DNA from: Magnetovibrio sp.
GTDB taxonomy: Bacteria > Pseudomonadota > Alphaproteobacteria > Rhodospirillales > Magnetovibrionaceae
Assembly (NCBI GenBank): GCA_028281525.1
Contig: JANQJR010000055.1
Coordinates: 1 to 64,000, forward strand
Length of the DNA stretch: 64,000 nucleotides
Reading direction: 5' to 3'
This document shows positions 8,240 to 17,467 of this stretch, one piece after another. Both the position numbers and the translations under genes were made by a program. The notes under the pieces were generated by a model. It saw nothing but the letters and a program-made list of their open reading frames with translations. It made no database searches and was not told the DNA's origin. The stretch's first letter is position 1, and the number at the start of each line of letters is the position of its first letter.

Positions 8240-8899
8240 ATGAAAACGTTGTTTGTGTGTGTGGCGATGCTTGGACTGATGGGAAGCATTTCGGCGGCCG
8301 TGGCCTCACCGCCGCCCGCGTATGAAGGGCGGAGGCTCTATGTGTCCTACTGCCAGCTCTGCCACGGCCCGGGAGGCAACGGCGACGGCCCCCTGGCGCA
8401 GAAGCTGGAAATCACGCCCGCGGATCTGACTACCACTTTGCGTTCACGTAGCGATACGATCCTCAAGAAAATCATCACCGGCGAAGGCCGCCAGACCATC
8501 ACCGGGCGCACACGTCATAACCTGCTGAGCGACGCCATGCCCCAATGGCGGGAGGTGTTCGACGACGCTCAGATCGATGCCCTGATCGCCTATCTGCGCT
8601 TTCTCAGCACATCCAAGCACCCATTGATGGAAGATCCGGAAGTTGGCTACCGGCTTTACCAGCAGTACTGCACGGTTTGCCACGGCGAAGAGGGCGAGGG
8701 TGACGGCGTCATGACCACCTTGATGAAAATCGAGCCCACCGACCATTCCAGCCCGACGGCGATGAGCTTGCTCAGCAATGACGATATGCTAGAAGCCATC
8801 CGGGGGGGCAGGGGAGATTTCATGCCCGCCTGGGACGGTATCTTGAGTCGCGCGGAGATCGAGGCCCTGGTCAGCTATATCCGCCTTCTGTCCAACTGA
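8240..8899 (+). CDS. diheme c-type cytochrome
   Basis: 219 residues from ATG 8240, preceded by GGGGA; the track start 15 codons upstream is not preceded by a signal for translation and would bury the signal peptide. A Sec signal peptide (MKTLFVCVAMLGLMGSISAAVAS) leads to two tandem cytochrome c domains with heme motifs CQLCH and CTVCH. Each domain ends in a helix with LIAYLRFLS or LVSYIRLLS. It is periplasmic and carries electrons; the partner is unknown. A TATAAT at 8178-8183 may be its -10 element. Confidence 0.9.
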   Translation: MKTLFVCVAMLGLMGSISAAVASPPPAYEGRRLYVSYCQLCHGPGGNGDGPLAQKLEITPADLTTTLRSRSDTILKKIITGEGRQTITGRTRHNLLSDAMPQWREVFDDAQIDALIAYLRFLSTSKHPLMEDPEVGYRLYQQYCTVCHGEEGEGDGVMTTLMKIEPTDHSSPTAMSLLSNDDMLEAIRGGRGDFMPAWDGILSRAEIEALVSYIRLLSN

Positions 8900-8908
8900 C
8901 GGCAAAGA

Positions 8909-10984
8909 TCACTTCTGCACCACCCGGTCGGGCACCATGTAGGCGCGATAGACGCCGAGGTTTTCCAGAACGCGCTGTACGTAGTTGCGGGTTTCGGTGA
9001 AGGGGATCATCTCCACCCAATCGATGATGTCGATCTCGTCCGCGCGCGGATCGCCGAAACTCCGCACCCAGCGGCGTACCCGGTGGGGACCCGCGTTGTA
9101 GGCCGCCAGTGCCATGGGGTACGAGCCGTCGAAGGTCTTGATCATGTCGCCCAGATACACCTGGCCGATGATCAGATTGTAGTTGGGGTCCTTCAAGAGC
9201 TTGTCGCGGGAATAGGGCAGGCGGTTGTCCTTGGCGACGCGCCTGGCGGTAGCGGGCATCACCTGCATCAAGCCCCGCGCGCCCGCGTGGCTCTTGGCGC
9301 GGGTGTAAAACTGGCTTTCCTGGCGGATCACAGCCAGCACCAGGGGCGTTTCCACCGGGTTGCCGGTCTTGGGCCTGGGCGGCGTGATTTCCGGGTAGCC
9401 CAGTGAGCCCAGCGGAAAACCGGCCCGCTCAGCCTTCTTCGAAATTTGCACCGCCATATCGGGCCGCCCATGGGTTTCGGCGAAGGCTGCGGACAAACGC
9501 TTCCAGCCCTGGGTGTCGTGCGCCTCGGCCAGTTCCAACAACAAATGGCGCGTGCGGTTTTCCAGACCGATTTCGGCCAGGAGCGTCACCGCGCGTTTGA
9601 GGGGGTGGCGGTTGAAGGCCTGGGTTTCGCCGTCGGACGGCAGGGCCAGCCTTAAGCGGTCCGAGGTTGAAAGCCCCAGCCGGGCGCGCGCCAACTGGCC
9701 GTAATAGGTGGTTGAATGCTCAGCGGCACGGGCGAGGAAGCTCTGCGCTTCTTCTGTGCGGCCCAGGGTGGTGGCCGCGCGGCCCGACCAATAGGCCCCG
9801 CGCGCCACGCTGATGGGGAATTTGACGGACGACAGCATGCGTTGGAAATGTTGGTACGCTCGGTCCGGGTCATTAAGAAACCGAAGCGCGATCCACCCCG
9901 AAATCCATTCGGCTTCGGAATACTGAGCGGCGTCCTCGGCCGTCAGGCCATGCCCGGAGGTGATGTCGTAAGCTTTCTTCGGCTTGTCCTTTTGCAACAA
10001 ACTGCGTGCCAAAATCGCGCGTTCCTTCCACCACTTGTCGGGCCGGATCGGGTCGCCCGCTGCGTCCTTTAAAAGATCGGCGGCGGCTTCCGTGCGTCCC
10101 TTGCGACGGCGCCAGCGCATCCGTTCATAAACGAGGCCGGGATTGTCAGCCAGTTCCGGCGCGATCTTTTGCAAATCGCGGATGGCTTTGTCGACGTTGC
10201 CTTCTTCCTTCATCAGCCACAGCCGGGCGATGGCGAGCTTGCGGTTTTTGTTATCCACCTTCCAAATCTGGCGGCGCGCGGGCCAGTAGCGTTCCTCCCA
10301 GATCAGGCGGTCCAGGCGGGCGATGTGGTCGGCTTTGGTGATGATCTTGCGGTGCTTGCGGTAGAAATTCTTTTCCTGGGATTTGGTGAAGTTGCCGGTG
10401 ATCCAGATGTCGCGAAAGGCTTTGTGGGCTTGGTCCGTGAGGCCCAGTTTCACTTGCGCTTCGGCTTTGCGCACCCGTCCGATGGTGGACACCGGCCCAC
10501 CCATTTCATCGAACCAAGCCATCACCTCGGCCGCCGTGAATCTCGAAGGCATGGTTTCCTCGGCGCGTTTGAGCATGGCCTTGCGTGACGGCCAGCCGTC
10601 GTGGCTGTCGAGAAAGGCTTTGACGTCTTTGAACTTGGCAGGCGTGTTGGCGGCGGTCAGGTAGCTCCACACCAAAACCCGGACCAAGTCCGGGTTCTTG
10701 ACCCGGCGTGTGAGTTTCAGCGCATCCTTGAAGCGGTTGCGGTCGATGGCCTTGTACACCGCCTTGGCGGTTTTGGCGTCTTGATCGGAAATTTGCTTGG
10801 CATAGGCGGGCTGCACCACCGCGCCAAGCAGCAAAATGGTCAGGACCGCAAGCGCCCAGAGAGCGTTCTGGATGGGTGGGGAGAAGAGGGCGGGAAACCG
10901 AGCCTGAGCGCGCACGTCCGATCCGTTCCTGTTAGCCGAGCCCGAATTGCGAAAAATGTTACTGGCAAAGGCCTCGCCGCTCAA
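8909..10984 (-). CDS. soluble lytic murein transglycosylase, SLT70-like
   Basis: 691 residues in the longest form, which uses a TTG start. A GTG at 10915 gives a more normal signal peptide (RAQARF, then the LWALAVLTILLLGA core ending AYA), so the true start is uncertain. The large central part is the alpha-helical superhelix of SLT70-type enzymes. The C-terminal catalytic domain has VIRQESQFY with the catalytic E556 (TTG numbering), then GARGLMQVMPATA and YNLIIGQVYL. It cleaves peptidoglycan glycan strands in the periplasm. It is divergent from dapA. Confidence 0.92.
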   Translation of the reverse strand: MSGEAFASNIFRNSGSANRNGSDVRAQARFPALFSPPIQNALWALAVLTILLLGAVVQPAYAKQISDQDAKTAKAVYKAIDRNRFKDALKLTRRVKNPDLVRVLVWSYLTAANTPAKFKDVKAFLDSHDGWPSRKAMLKRAEETMPSRFTAAEVMAWFDEMGGPVSTIGRVRKAEAQVKLGLTDQAHKAFRDIWITGNFTKSQEKNFYRKHRKIITKADHIARLDRLIWEERYWPARRQIWKVDNKNRKLAIARLWLMKEEGNVDKAIRDLQKIAPELADNPGLVYERMRWRRRKGRTEAAADLLKDAAGDPIRPDKWWKERAILARSLLQKDKPKKAYDITSGHGLTAEDAAQYSEAEWISGWIALRFLNDPDRAYQHFQRMLSSVKFPISVARGAYWSGRAATTLGRTEEAQSFLARAAEHSTTYYGQLARARLGLSTSDRLRLALPSDGETQAFNRHPLKRAVTLLAEIGLENRTRHLLLELAEAHDTQGWKRLSAAFAETHGRPDMAVQISKKAERAGFPLGSLGYPEITPPRPKTGNPVETPLVLAVIRQESQFYTRAKSHAGARGLMQVMPATARRVAKDNRLPYSRDKLLKDPNYNLIIGQVYLGDMIKTFDGSYPMALAAYNAGPHRVRRWVRSFGDPRADEIDIIDWVEMIPFTETRNYVQRVLENLGVYRAYMVPDRVVQK

Positions 10985-11094
10985 CCCGGCAGGTCGGGAA
11001 AAGGCGCACGTCGCGCTGGACGGCGGGGGCGGGAAACGCTAAGTTCCCCGCCTTGAATTTGGACCTTACCCCACCTAACCCCAGGAGAGCTCAG

Positions 11095-11970
11095 ATGTTC
11101 ACGGGATCTTACGTCGCCCTCATCACGCCGTTCCAGGATGGAAGCGTCGATGAAAAAGCCTACCAGTCGTTCGTCGACTGGCAGGTGAAACAGGGCACGA
11201 ACGGTTTGGTTCCGTGCGGCACCACGGGCGAATCGCCGACGCTGACGCACCAAGAACACCACCGCGTTACCGAACTGTGCATCGAAGCGGGTGCCGGCCG
11301 CGTGCCGGTGATGGCGGGCACGGGGTCGAACTCAACCGATGAAGCGATCGATCTGTCGCGTCATGCCGAAAAGGCGGGCGCGGACGGTCTGTTGGTGGTG
11401 ACGCCGTATTACAACAAGCCCACCCAGGAAGGGCTGTATGCGCACTACAAGGCGATTAACGACCAGGTGGGCATTCCCATCATCATCTACAACATTCCCG
11501 GCCGTTCCGTGATCGACATGTCATTGGACACGATGAAGCGTCTGGCGGAGTTGCCGAACATCAAGGGGCTCAAGGACGCCACCGGCGATCTGGCGCGTCC
11601 GGTGATGGACGCCCGGGAACTGCCGGATGATTTCAGCTTGCTGTCGGGTGAAGACGCCACCGCCATTCCGTATCTGGCGGCGGGTGGTCACGGCTGCATT
11701 TCCGTCAGCGCCAACATCGCACCAGCGCTCTGTGCCGAGCAGCACGCGGCCTGGGCGGCGGGCGACGTTCAGCGCGCGATGGCAATCCAGAATGACCTGA
11801 TCCCGGTGCACGCCGCCATGTTCTGCGAAAGCAGCCCCGGTCCGGTGAAGTATGCGGCATCCCTGATGGGGCTTTGCAATGCGGAAATGCGTTTGCCCAT
11901 GGTGGACATCGCCGACAGCTCCAAGATCCAGGTGGAAAGCGCCATCCGTGGCCTTGGCCTGATTGACTGA
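11095..11970 (+). CDS. dapA: 4-hydroxy-tetrahydrodipicolinate synthase
   Basis: 291 residues from ATG 11095, preceded by AGGAG; the track start 14 codons upstream is in the leader. The TIM-barrel lyase condenses pyruvate with aspartate semialdehyde in lysine and diaminopimelate synthesis. Motifs are GTTGES (substrate loop), [15 protein letters not shown] and GLKDATGD, where K160 forms the Schiff base. Full length. It is followed 23 bases later by smpB, a conserved alphaproteobacterial order. Confidence 0.97.
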   Translation: MFTGSYVALITPFQDGSVDEKAYQSFVDWQVKQGTNGLVPCGTTGESPTLTHQEHHRVTELCIEAGAGRVPVMAGTGSNSTDEAIDLSRHAEKAGADGLLVVTPYYNKPTQEGLYAHYKAINDQVGIPIIIYNIPGRSVIDMSLDTMKRLAELPNIKGLKDATGDLARPVMDARELPDDFSLLSGEDATAIPYLAAGGHGCISVSANIAPALCAEQHAAWAAGDVQRAMAIQNDLIPVHAAMFCESSPGPVKYAASLMGLCNAEMRLPMVDIADSSKIQVESAIRGLGLID

Positions 11971-11993
11971 CCGGGAGTCTGATCGGGGGCATC

Positions 11994-12482
11994 ATGGCGA
12001 AAAAGAAGAAGAAAAAGGGGCCCGTCGGCGATATCGTCGCGCAGAACCGCAAGGCGCGTCACGACTACTTCATCGAAGACACCGTCGAGGCCGGGATCAT
12101 GTTGAAGGGCTCCGAGGTCAAGTCGCTGCGCCGCGGTTCGGCCAGCATTGGAGAATCGTACGCCGTGGACAAAGGCGGGGAGTTGTTTCTCACCAACGCC
12201 TATATTCCGGAATACGCACCGGCGGCCAAGCACAATGGGCATGAGCCCCGGCGTGAACGCAAGTTGTTGCTGCACCGGCGTGAGATCGACCGTCTCATGG
12301 GCAATGTGGCGCGTGCAGGCTACACCATCGTGCCCTTGAGCATCTATTTCAACCCACGCGGCATCGCCAAGGTGGAACTGGGCCTTGCCAAGGGCAAACA
12401 CAAGGCCGATAAGCGCCAAACCAGCAAGGATCGCGATTGGAAGCGCGACAAAGCCCGCCTGATGGCGCACAGCAAGCACTGA
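11994..12482 (+). CDS. smpB: SsrA-binding protein
   Basis: 162 residues with the core [27 protein letters not shown] and the basic C-terminal tail KRDKARL, which enters the ribosomal decoding centre. It binds tmRNA for rescue of stalled ribosomes. The N-terminus is unusually Lys-rich (MAKKKKKK). No ssrA gene was recognised in the window. Confidence 0.97.
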   Translation: MAKKKKKKGPVGDIVAQNRKARHDYFIEDTVEAGIMLKGSEVKSLRRGSASIGESYAVDKGGELFLTNAYIPEYAPAAKHNGHEPRRERKLLLHRREIDRLMGNVARAGYTIVPLSIYFNPRGIAKVELGLAKGKHKADKRQTSKDRDWKRDKARLMAHSKH

Positions 12483-12515
12483 TCAGGTAAGCAAAAATGA
12501 GGAAAGGGGCGTTTC

Positions 12516-13232
12516 ATGAGTGACGAGGACCAGGACGACGCTCCCTTCGGTCTTTCCGGTGATCGTGCGGGTACGATCCTGGGCGACGTCAAACGCAAAC
12601 TCATCGACACCAAGGAACAGTGGGCCCGGGATGGCCGGGGCATGAGCGCTAAGGCGCCGCAAAGTGCCTCCGGGGACAAGCCCCGTTTGCCGCCGGGTCA
12701 GCGTTTGACCCAGGATTTTCCCGTCCTGGATTTGGGTATACAGCCCGCCATAGCCCTTCGCGACTGGCGTTTGACGGTGTCGGGCCTGGTGGAAAATTCC
12801 ATCGATTGGGGCTGGGAAGACTTTCGCGCCCAACCGCACACCAAGCTCACCACCGACATTCATTGCGTCACCACATGGTCGCGCTATGGCAACGCATGGG
12901 AAGGGGTTTGCGCCGAACAGTTCCTGTCCGTCGTCAAGCCTAAGCCCGAAGCCGCCCATCTGATTTTCCACTGCCATGACGGTTACACCACCAACGTGCC
13001 CTTGAAAGCCTTCGCAGACGACGACGTGATCATCGCGCACAGTTGGAACGGCGAACCTTTGAGCCGCGAACACGGCGGTCCCATCCGGCCCATCATCCCC
13101 AAACTGTATTTTTGGAAGAGCGCGAAGTGGTGCAAGCACATCACTTTCTTGGATAAGGACGCGCCGGGATTCTGGGAGGTGCGCGGCTACCACAACAATG
13201 GCGATCCGTGGAAAGAGGAACGTTACGGTTAG
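12516..13232 (+). CDS. molybdopterin-dependent oxidoreductase, sulfite-oxidase fold (YuiH-like)
   Basis: 238 residues carrying the oxidoreductase molybdopterin-binding domain, with DIHCVTTWSRYGNAWEGV where the Cys is the expected molybdenum ligand, HCHDGYTTNVPL, and GGPIRPIIPKLYFWKSAKW. The C-terminal dimerisation domain of true sulfite oxidases is absent and no signal peptide is seen, so it is probably cytoplasmic. The physiological substrate is unknown; proteins of this type are often paired with a membrane subunit, which is missing here. Confidence 0.86.
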   Translation: MSDEDQDDAPFGLSGDRAGTILGDVKRKLIDTKEQWARDGRGMSAKAPQSASGDKPRLPPGQRLTQDFPVLDLGIQPAIALRDWRLTVSGLVENSIDWGWEDFRAQPHTKLTTDIHCVTTWSRYGNAWEGVCAEQFLSVVKPKPEAAHLIFHCHDGYTTNVPLKAFADDDVIIAHSWNGEPLSREHGGPIRPIIPKLYFWKSAKWCKHITFLDKDAPGFWEVRGYHNNGDPWKEERYG

Positions 13233-13353
13233 AGGAACCTCTTCATAAATATGATGAAGTTCCATCCGTTGCCTGCGATAATGGTCGCCAAGGCATCTTG
13301 AACTGATATATAGCTCAGCTACAGGTAGCAATCGTACGAGCGAGGGGGGCGCA

Positions 13354-13719
13354 GTGGCCGAAATACTCGTCATCGACGACGACACGGATATTTTGAATTA
13401 CATTCGCACGGCGCTGCAGGATTTGCACACCGTCACCACTGCCAACGATGGTGAGCGGGGTTTGTTCGAATGCGAACGGCGAACCTTCGATTTGATCATC
13501 ACGGATATCTTCATGCCGTTTCGCGACGGCCTGGATATCCTGCGCGAAGTCAAGAAATCCTACCCTGGCGTCAAGACCATCGCCATAACCGGGTATGCCG
13601 CGAAAGGCAACGCGGATTATCTCAAAGCGGCGGAAGCTATGGGCGCGAACGCCACGCTTCCAAAACCGTTCACGGTTGAACAATTGTTTGACGCCGTGGA
13701 AGGCGTATTGACGCATTAG
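13354..13719 (+). CDS. single-domain response regulator (CheY-like receiver)
   Basis: 121 residues from a GTG start preceded by a GAGGGG run. It is only a receiver domain: acidic pocket IDDDTD, phosphoacceptor D51 in IITDIFMP, switch Thr in AITGY, and Lys in LPKPF. With no output domain it must signal by protein contact, as CheY or DivK do. No kinase is adjacent. The window also holds an orphan histidine kinase at 55230, but nothing in the sequence links the two. Confidence 0.93.
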   Translation: MAEILVIDDDTDILNYIRTALQDLHTVTTANDGERGLFECERRTFDLIITDIFMPFRDGLDILREVKKSYPGVKTIAITGYAAKGNADYLKAAEAMGANATLPKPFTVEQLFDAVEGVLTH

Positions 13720-13861
13720 CACTTTGACTTTTCTTTTGAGTACGTGGGTTTTTCTTGCCCTCGGCGCACCCGCGCCGTAAAATTGCTGCATTGCACAAGA
13801 AATGGTGTGAATTTGGCCGCTTGGCCAACATCGCCTGTGAAATCAAAGGACATCCCCACGC

Positions 13862-14101
13862 ATGAGCAGCCCTGACAAGCAACGTCTTCACCTGGTTTTC
13901 GGCGGTCACGTGAAAGACCCCCAAGGTATCGAGTTCGATGATCTCGACAACCTCGACATCGTCGGTATCTATCCCAACAACGCGGAAGCCCTGGATGCCT
14001 GGCGGGCCAAGTCCCACGCCAACGTGGACGACGCCAACGTGAAGTATGTTCTGGTGCACTTGCACCGCCTGCTCGAGGACCCGGAACACGAAGACGCGTA
14101 A
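13862..14101 (+). CDS. DUF4170 family protein
   Basis: 79 residues with the pattern HLVFGGHVKDPQGIEF, LDIVGIYPNNAEALDAWRAKSH and YVLVHLHRLLEP-like end that marks the small alphaproteobacterial DUF4170 family. The family's function is not known to me. It is cytoplasmic, acidic and transcribed alone, converging with the DUF4169 gene. Confidence 0.85.
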   Translation: MSSPDKQRLHLVFGGHVKDPQGIEFDDLDNLDIVGIYPNNAEALDAWRAKSHANVDDANVKYVLVHLHRLLEDPEHEDA

Positions 14102-14221
14102 TCCCGACGATTGTTTCTGCCTTTGCACAACCCAACCGATGATCTGTGGCGAATCCGTTCGGTGCGGCGGTTTGGTTTGAGATGAGTGGGTCGTTGGCTT
14201 TGGGAGAGAGCTGGAGCGCGT

Positions 14222-14428
14222 TTATCCGCGGTTCGGATCGTTTTCGTCGTCGTCTTGGTCCAGCTTTTTTCCGGAGAGCTTTTTGTCGATCAGTTTTTGG
14301 TTGGCGTCCGTTTGGTCCTTCAAGGCTTTCGGTGTGCCGTGCAGGACGCGGTTGGTTTCCGCGCGCTTTTCTTTTTCGGCGCGGGCCTTGGCTTTTCGGA
14401 ACTTGTTGAGGTTGACGATCTCGGCCAT
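14222..14428 (-). CDS. DUF4169 family protein
   Basis: 68 residues, very basic then acidic: MAEIVNLNKFRKAKARAEKEKRAETNR is the recognisable head of the DUF4169 family, and the tail DQDDDENDPNRG is disordered. Function unknown. It lies 24 bases downstream of thrH on the same strand and probably shares its transcript. Confidence 0.85.
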   Translation of the reverse strand: MAEIVNLNKFRKAKARAEKEKRAETNRVLHGTPKALKDQTDANQKLIDKKLSGKKLDQDDDENDPNRG

Positions 14429-14452
14429 GATGGATCTCTGTGGAGCCAGCCC

Positions 14453-15061
14453 TTAACTGTTCGGCTCCGTATTGAGCAGGTACTGGGCGGCTTTGGCGTA
14501 ATCGGTGAAATGGGGATAGGCCGGGAAATCGTCCAGCACGTTTTGCGGCGAACGGAAAAAGGCGCTGACGTGCGCGGCCTGGATCATGCCGGTGTCGTTG
14601 TAACTGTCGCCCATGGCGGCGGTGACGAAGTTCAGCTCCTTGAGCGCCTTTACGGACTTGGTCTTATGGTCCGTTGTGCGCAGCCGGTAACCACTGATAT
14701 GGCCGTCGTCGGCGACGTCCAAGTAGTGGCAAAACAGCGTCGGCCAGTCGAGTTGTTCCATCAGCGGCTTGGCGAAACCGTAAAAGGTATCGGACAGGAT
14801 GATCACCTGGGCTTGGCTGCGCAACTCATCTAAAAATTCCTTGGCGCCGTCCATGGGGCCCATGTCCGCGATGACGCTCTGGATCACATCCATCTTGATG
14901 CCGTGCTCGTCCAGCACCTTGAGCCGGTGGCGCATCAGTTCGTCGTAATCCTTGATGTCGCGGGTGGTGAGTTTGAGCTCTTCAATCCCCGTCTTGGCGG
15001 CGACGCTCAGCCAAATCTCGGGCACCAAAACGCCTTCCATATCCAAACAAATGACGCGCAT
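14453..15061 (-). CDS. thrH: ThrH: phosphoserine phosphatase / homoserine phosphotransferase
   Basis: 202 residues of the HAD superfamily. Motif I is CLDMEGVLVPEIW, where the second acidic residue is Glu rather than the usual Asp, the signature of ThrH proteins. Motif II is ILSDTFYGF and motif III/IV is MGDSYNDTGM. ThrH can dephosphorylate phosphoserine and transfer the phosphate to homoserine, linking serine and threonine synthesis. Full length, cytoplasmic. Confidence 0.92.
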   Translation of the reverse strand: MRVICLDMEGVLVPEIWLSVAAKTGIEELKLTTRDIKDYDELMRHRLKVLDEHGIKMDVIQSVIADMGPMDGAKEFLDELRSQAQVIILSDTFYGFAKPLMEQLDWPTLFCHYLDVADDGHISGYRLRTTDHKTKSVKALKELNFVTAAMGDSYNDTGMIQAAHVSAFFRSPQNVLDDFPAYPHFTDYAKAAQYLLNTEPNS

Positions 15062-15155
15062 GAAATCCTCTATGTAGATATCCGGAATCGATTGAAACGA
15101 TGCGGGGATGTTAGCAAAAGCGCAGGGGGGTGCAATGCCTTAGGACAGGCTCCGA

Positions 15156-15779
15156 TTACTTTGGAAGATTGCGGAACACGTCGTGGAACATCTCTTCGGT
15201 CAGCCGTCCGGTGTTGGTGTTGTAGCGCGAGCAGTGATAGCTATCGGCCAGAATCAAGCCATTGCTCAAATCGTGTTGCGCACAATGGGCGAATTTGAAC
15301 GCGGACTGTTTGAGCCTTAAGGCTTTCAGCACCGCGTTGTGCGCCACCGTGCCCAGCGCCACCAGAGCCTTGAGATTGGGCATGGCCTGGATTTCCGCCG
15401 TCAGATAAGGATTGCAGGCTTTGATTTCAGCGCCATTGACCTTGTTTTCCGGCGGCACGCAGCGCACCGCATTGGTGATGCGTGCATCCGTGAGTTCCAG
15501 ACCGTCATCGGCGCTGCAGCCGTAAGCGCCGGTTCCCAAACCGAACTTGAGCAAGGTGGGATAGAGCAGATCGCCCGCGTAATCGCCGGTAAACGGGCGT
15601 GCGGTGCGGTTTGCGCCCTTAAGCCCCGGCGCCAGCCCGACGATCAGAATCTTCGCTGACAATGGCCCAAAGCTTTTAACCGGAGCATTGTGGAAATCCG
15701 GATAGGCCGCGCGGTTGGCGGCGCGATACTCCGCCAAGCGGGAGCAGGCTGCGCAATCGGGATCGGGTTCAAGGGCCAT
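15156..15779 (-). CDS. family 5 uracil-DNA glycosylase (UDGb type)
   Basis: 207 residues. The catalytic loop GLAPGLKGANRTARPFTGD has the UDGb form, in which the usual polar catalytic residue of other families is replaced. The C-terminal loop is SYHCSRYNTNTGRLT, matching the family's HPSxxNTxTGRLT with Cys in place of Pro. N-terminal C8 and C11 (CAAC) and C106/C122-region cysteines are candidates for the Fe-S cluster. It removes uracil and deaminated purines from DNA. Confidence 0.88.
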   Translation of the reverse strand: MALEPDPDCAACSRLAEYRAANRAAYPDFHNAPVKSFGPLSAKILIVGLAPGLKGANRTARPFTGDYAGDLLYPTLLKFGLGTGAYGCSADDGLELTDARITNAVRCVPPENKVNGAEIKACNPYLTAEIQAMPNLKALVALGTVAHNAVLKALRLKQSAFKFAHCAQHDLSNGLILADSYHCSRYNTNTGRLTEEMFHDVFRNLPK

Positions 15780-15833
15780 GGGCAGGGAAACGTTAGCGGT
15801 TGTTCTGGAATGTGGAAGCTGGTGCAGGTTGGG

Positions 15834-17324
15834 CTAAGCCATGACCGTCACATTGCGGTTTTCCTTCGCCATGTAAAGCGCTTTGTCGGCTTCAACGTAG
15901 AAATGTTCGGCATCGGATATGGCTGGGCCTTGCTGCGCGGTGCCGCCGATGGAGACGGTCAGGTGCTCGGATATCGTGCTGGCGGCATGGGGGATTTCCA
16001 TGGCCTCCACGCTCTTGCGGATGGTGTCGAGAAACAAAAACGCATCCTCGCGCCCTGTGGTCACGAACAGAACCGCGAACTCTTCCCCCCCGATGCGGAA
16101 CGTGTAATCGTTGGGCCGACGCATGCAGGATAGAACGGCCTTTGCGACCCGTGATAGCACAACATCACCTTTAGGATGCCCGTATAAGTCGTTATATTTT
16201 TTGAAGAAATCGATGTCGATGATCGCCAGGGCGAGGCACGTGTTGTTGCGTTTGGCGAGACCGATTTCGTGCTGCAGGATGTCTTCATATTGGCGACGGT
16301 TGCCCAGCGACGTGAGATTGTCCGTCAAAGAGAGTTTCTTACTGGTCAAGTCCTGAAGGATGCACGTGTAGCCTTCCACTTTGTAGTCACTGTTCAGGTT
16401 GGGCAGAATGCTTATTTTCGCCCATTTGGTGACGCCGTCTTGCGTGGTGCGTTTGAGTTCACCACTCCAATCCGCGCCAGTTTTCAATTGCCGCCAGATC
16501 GTATCTTCCGCGATATGGTCGTTGTCACCCGTCAAAAAGAAGTGGCTGGGGCGGCCCAATAGGCTGTCTTTCACCACATCCAGATAGCGACACATGGCAT
16601 TGGTGATTTCCTTGACCAGGCCTTCTGGGCTCAATTGTGCGATCATGATGTTCTGATCGATCAGGTAGCTGCGTTTTTTGATCTCTACCTCCGCAAATTG
16701 TTGGCCGCGGAAGATATAAACACTGATAATGATGGCCGTTACCGTTGCCAGGGCCGATAACACCCCCATGAGCACCACGGATTGTTGTGCGTTTCGCGCC
16801 GAGCTTTCGCGAAACTCGGCGGCTTTTCCGGCTGCGAAATCGACCAGTTCATGGGTTTGTTGTTGCAACAACTGAACGTGATCGGCTCCTTTGCCCTTGG
16901 TGATATCGGCGGCGGCGGCGATTTCGCCCGCACGTGTCAGCGCAATCACTTCGTTGCGGATTTCACGCCATGCGACGAAGCTTTGGTAGACCTGATGGAT
17001 TTGCTCTTTTTTCCCGAGAAACCGGTCGAAAATGATGCGGAAATTGCGAAACACTGCCTCTTCGTGCGCTGAAACCTTATTGCTCGCAGCGTTGAGCTGG
17101 TCGCTGTTTTGCGCCAGCACCACGTCTTTCATATAGCGGTGCATGGAGATCAGGTTGGATTCGATCTGAAGCGCGGCGTTGCTGACCGTGAAGGGGTGGT
17201 TGTAGAGCCGTTCCGTTTCCGCCGAGATCGATTTGACCTTGTAGACAGATAACACGCCGATCGTCACGACCAGCAAAACGATCATAGCAAAACCGACGAT
17301 GGTTTTGTTGAAGCTGTTCTTCAA
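15834..17324 (-). CDS. membrane diguanylate cyclase: 4-helix sensor, PAS, GGDEF
   Basis: 496 residues. A TM helix at about 8-28 and a second at about 187-208 flank a periplasmic four-helix-bundle sensor of MCP type. A PAS-like domain follows (residues about 220-330), then GGDEF with the catalytic GGEEF. The sequence RPND lies exactly five residues before GGEEF, an intact I-site for product inhibition. It should make cyclic di-GMP in response to a periplasmic or redox cue. No EAL domain is present. Confidence 0.92.
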   Translation of the reverse strand: MKNSFNKTIVGFAMIVLLVVTIGVLSVYKVKSISAETERLYNHPFTVSNAALQIESNLISMHRYMKDVVLAQNSDQLNAASNKVSAHEEAVFRNFRIIFDRFLGKKEQIHQVYQSFVAWREIRNEVIALTRAGEIAAAADITKGKGADHVQLLQQQTHELVDFAAGKAAEFRESSARNAQQSVVLMGVLSALATVTAIIISVYIFRGQQFAEVEIKKRSYLIDQNIMIAQLSPEGLVKEITNAMCRYLDVVKDSLLGRPSHFFLTGDNDHIAEDTIWRQLKTGADWSGELKRTTQDGVTKWAKISILPNLNSDYKVEGYTCILQDLTSKKLSLTDNLTSLGNRRQYEDILQHEIGLAKRNNTCLALAIIDIDFFKKYNDLYGHPKGDVVLSRVAKAVLSCMRRPNDYTFRIGGEEFAVLFVTTGREDAFLFLDTIRKSVEAMEIPHAASTISEHLTVSIGGTAQQGPAISDAEHFYVEADKALYMAKENRNVTVMA

Positions 17325-17467
17325 AGGGGGGTCTACCTAAACAATTGGCCCAATATCGATTGCGCCGGTTGCCCGGGCCGGCAGCGGACCCTAGCATACA
17401 CACGTATTTCAATCGAGCATGCCAAGGCTTGATTGGTATTATAAATTGTCCGGGCAGGTAAGACCAG

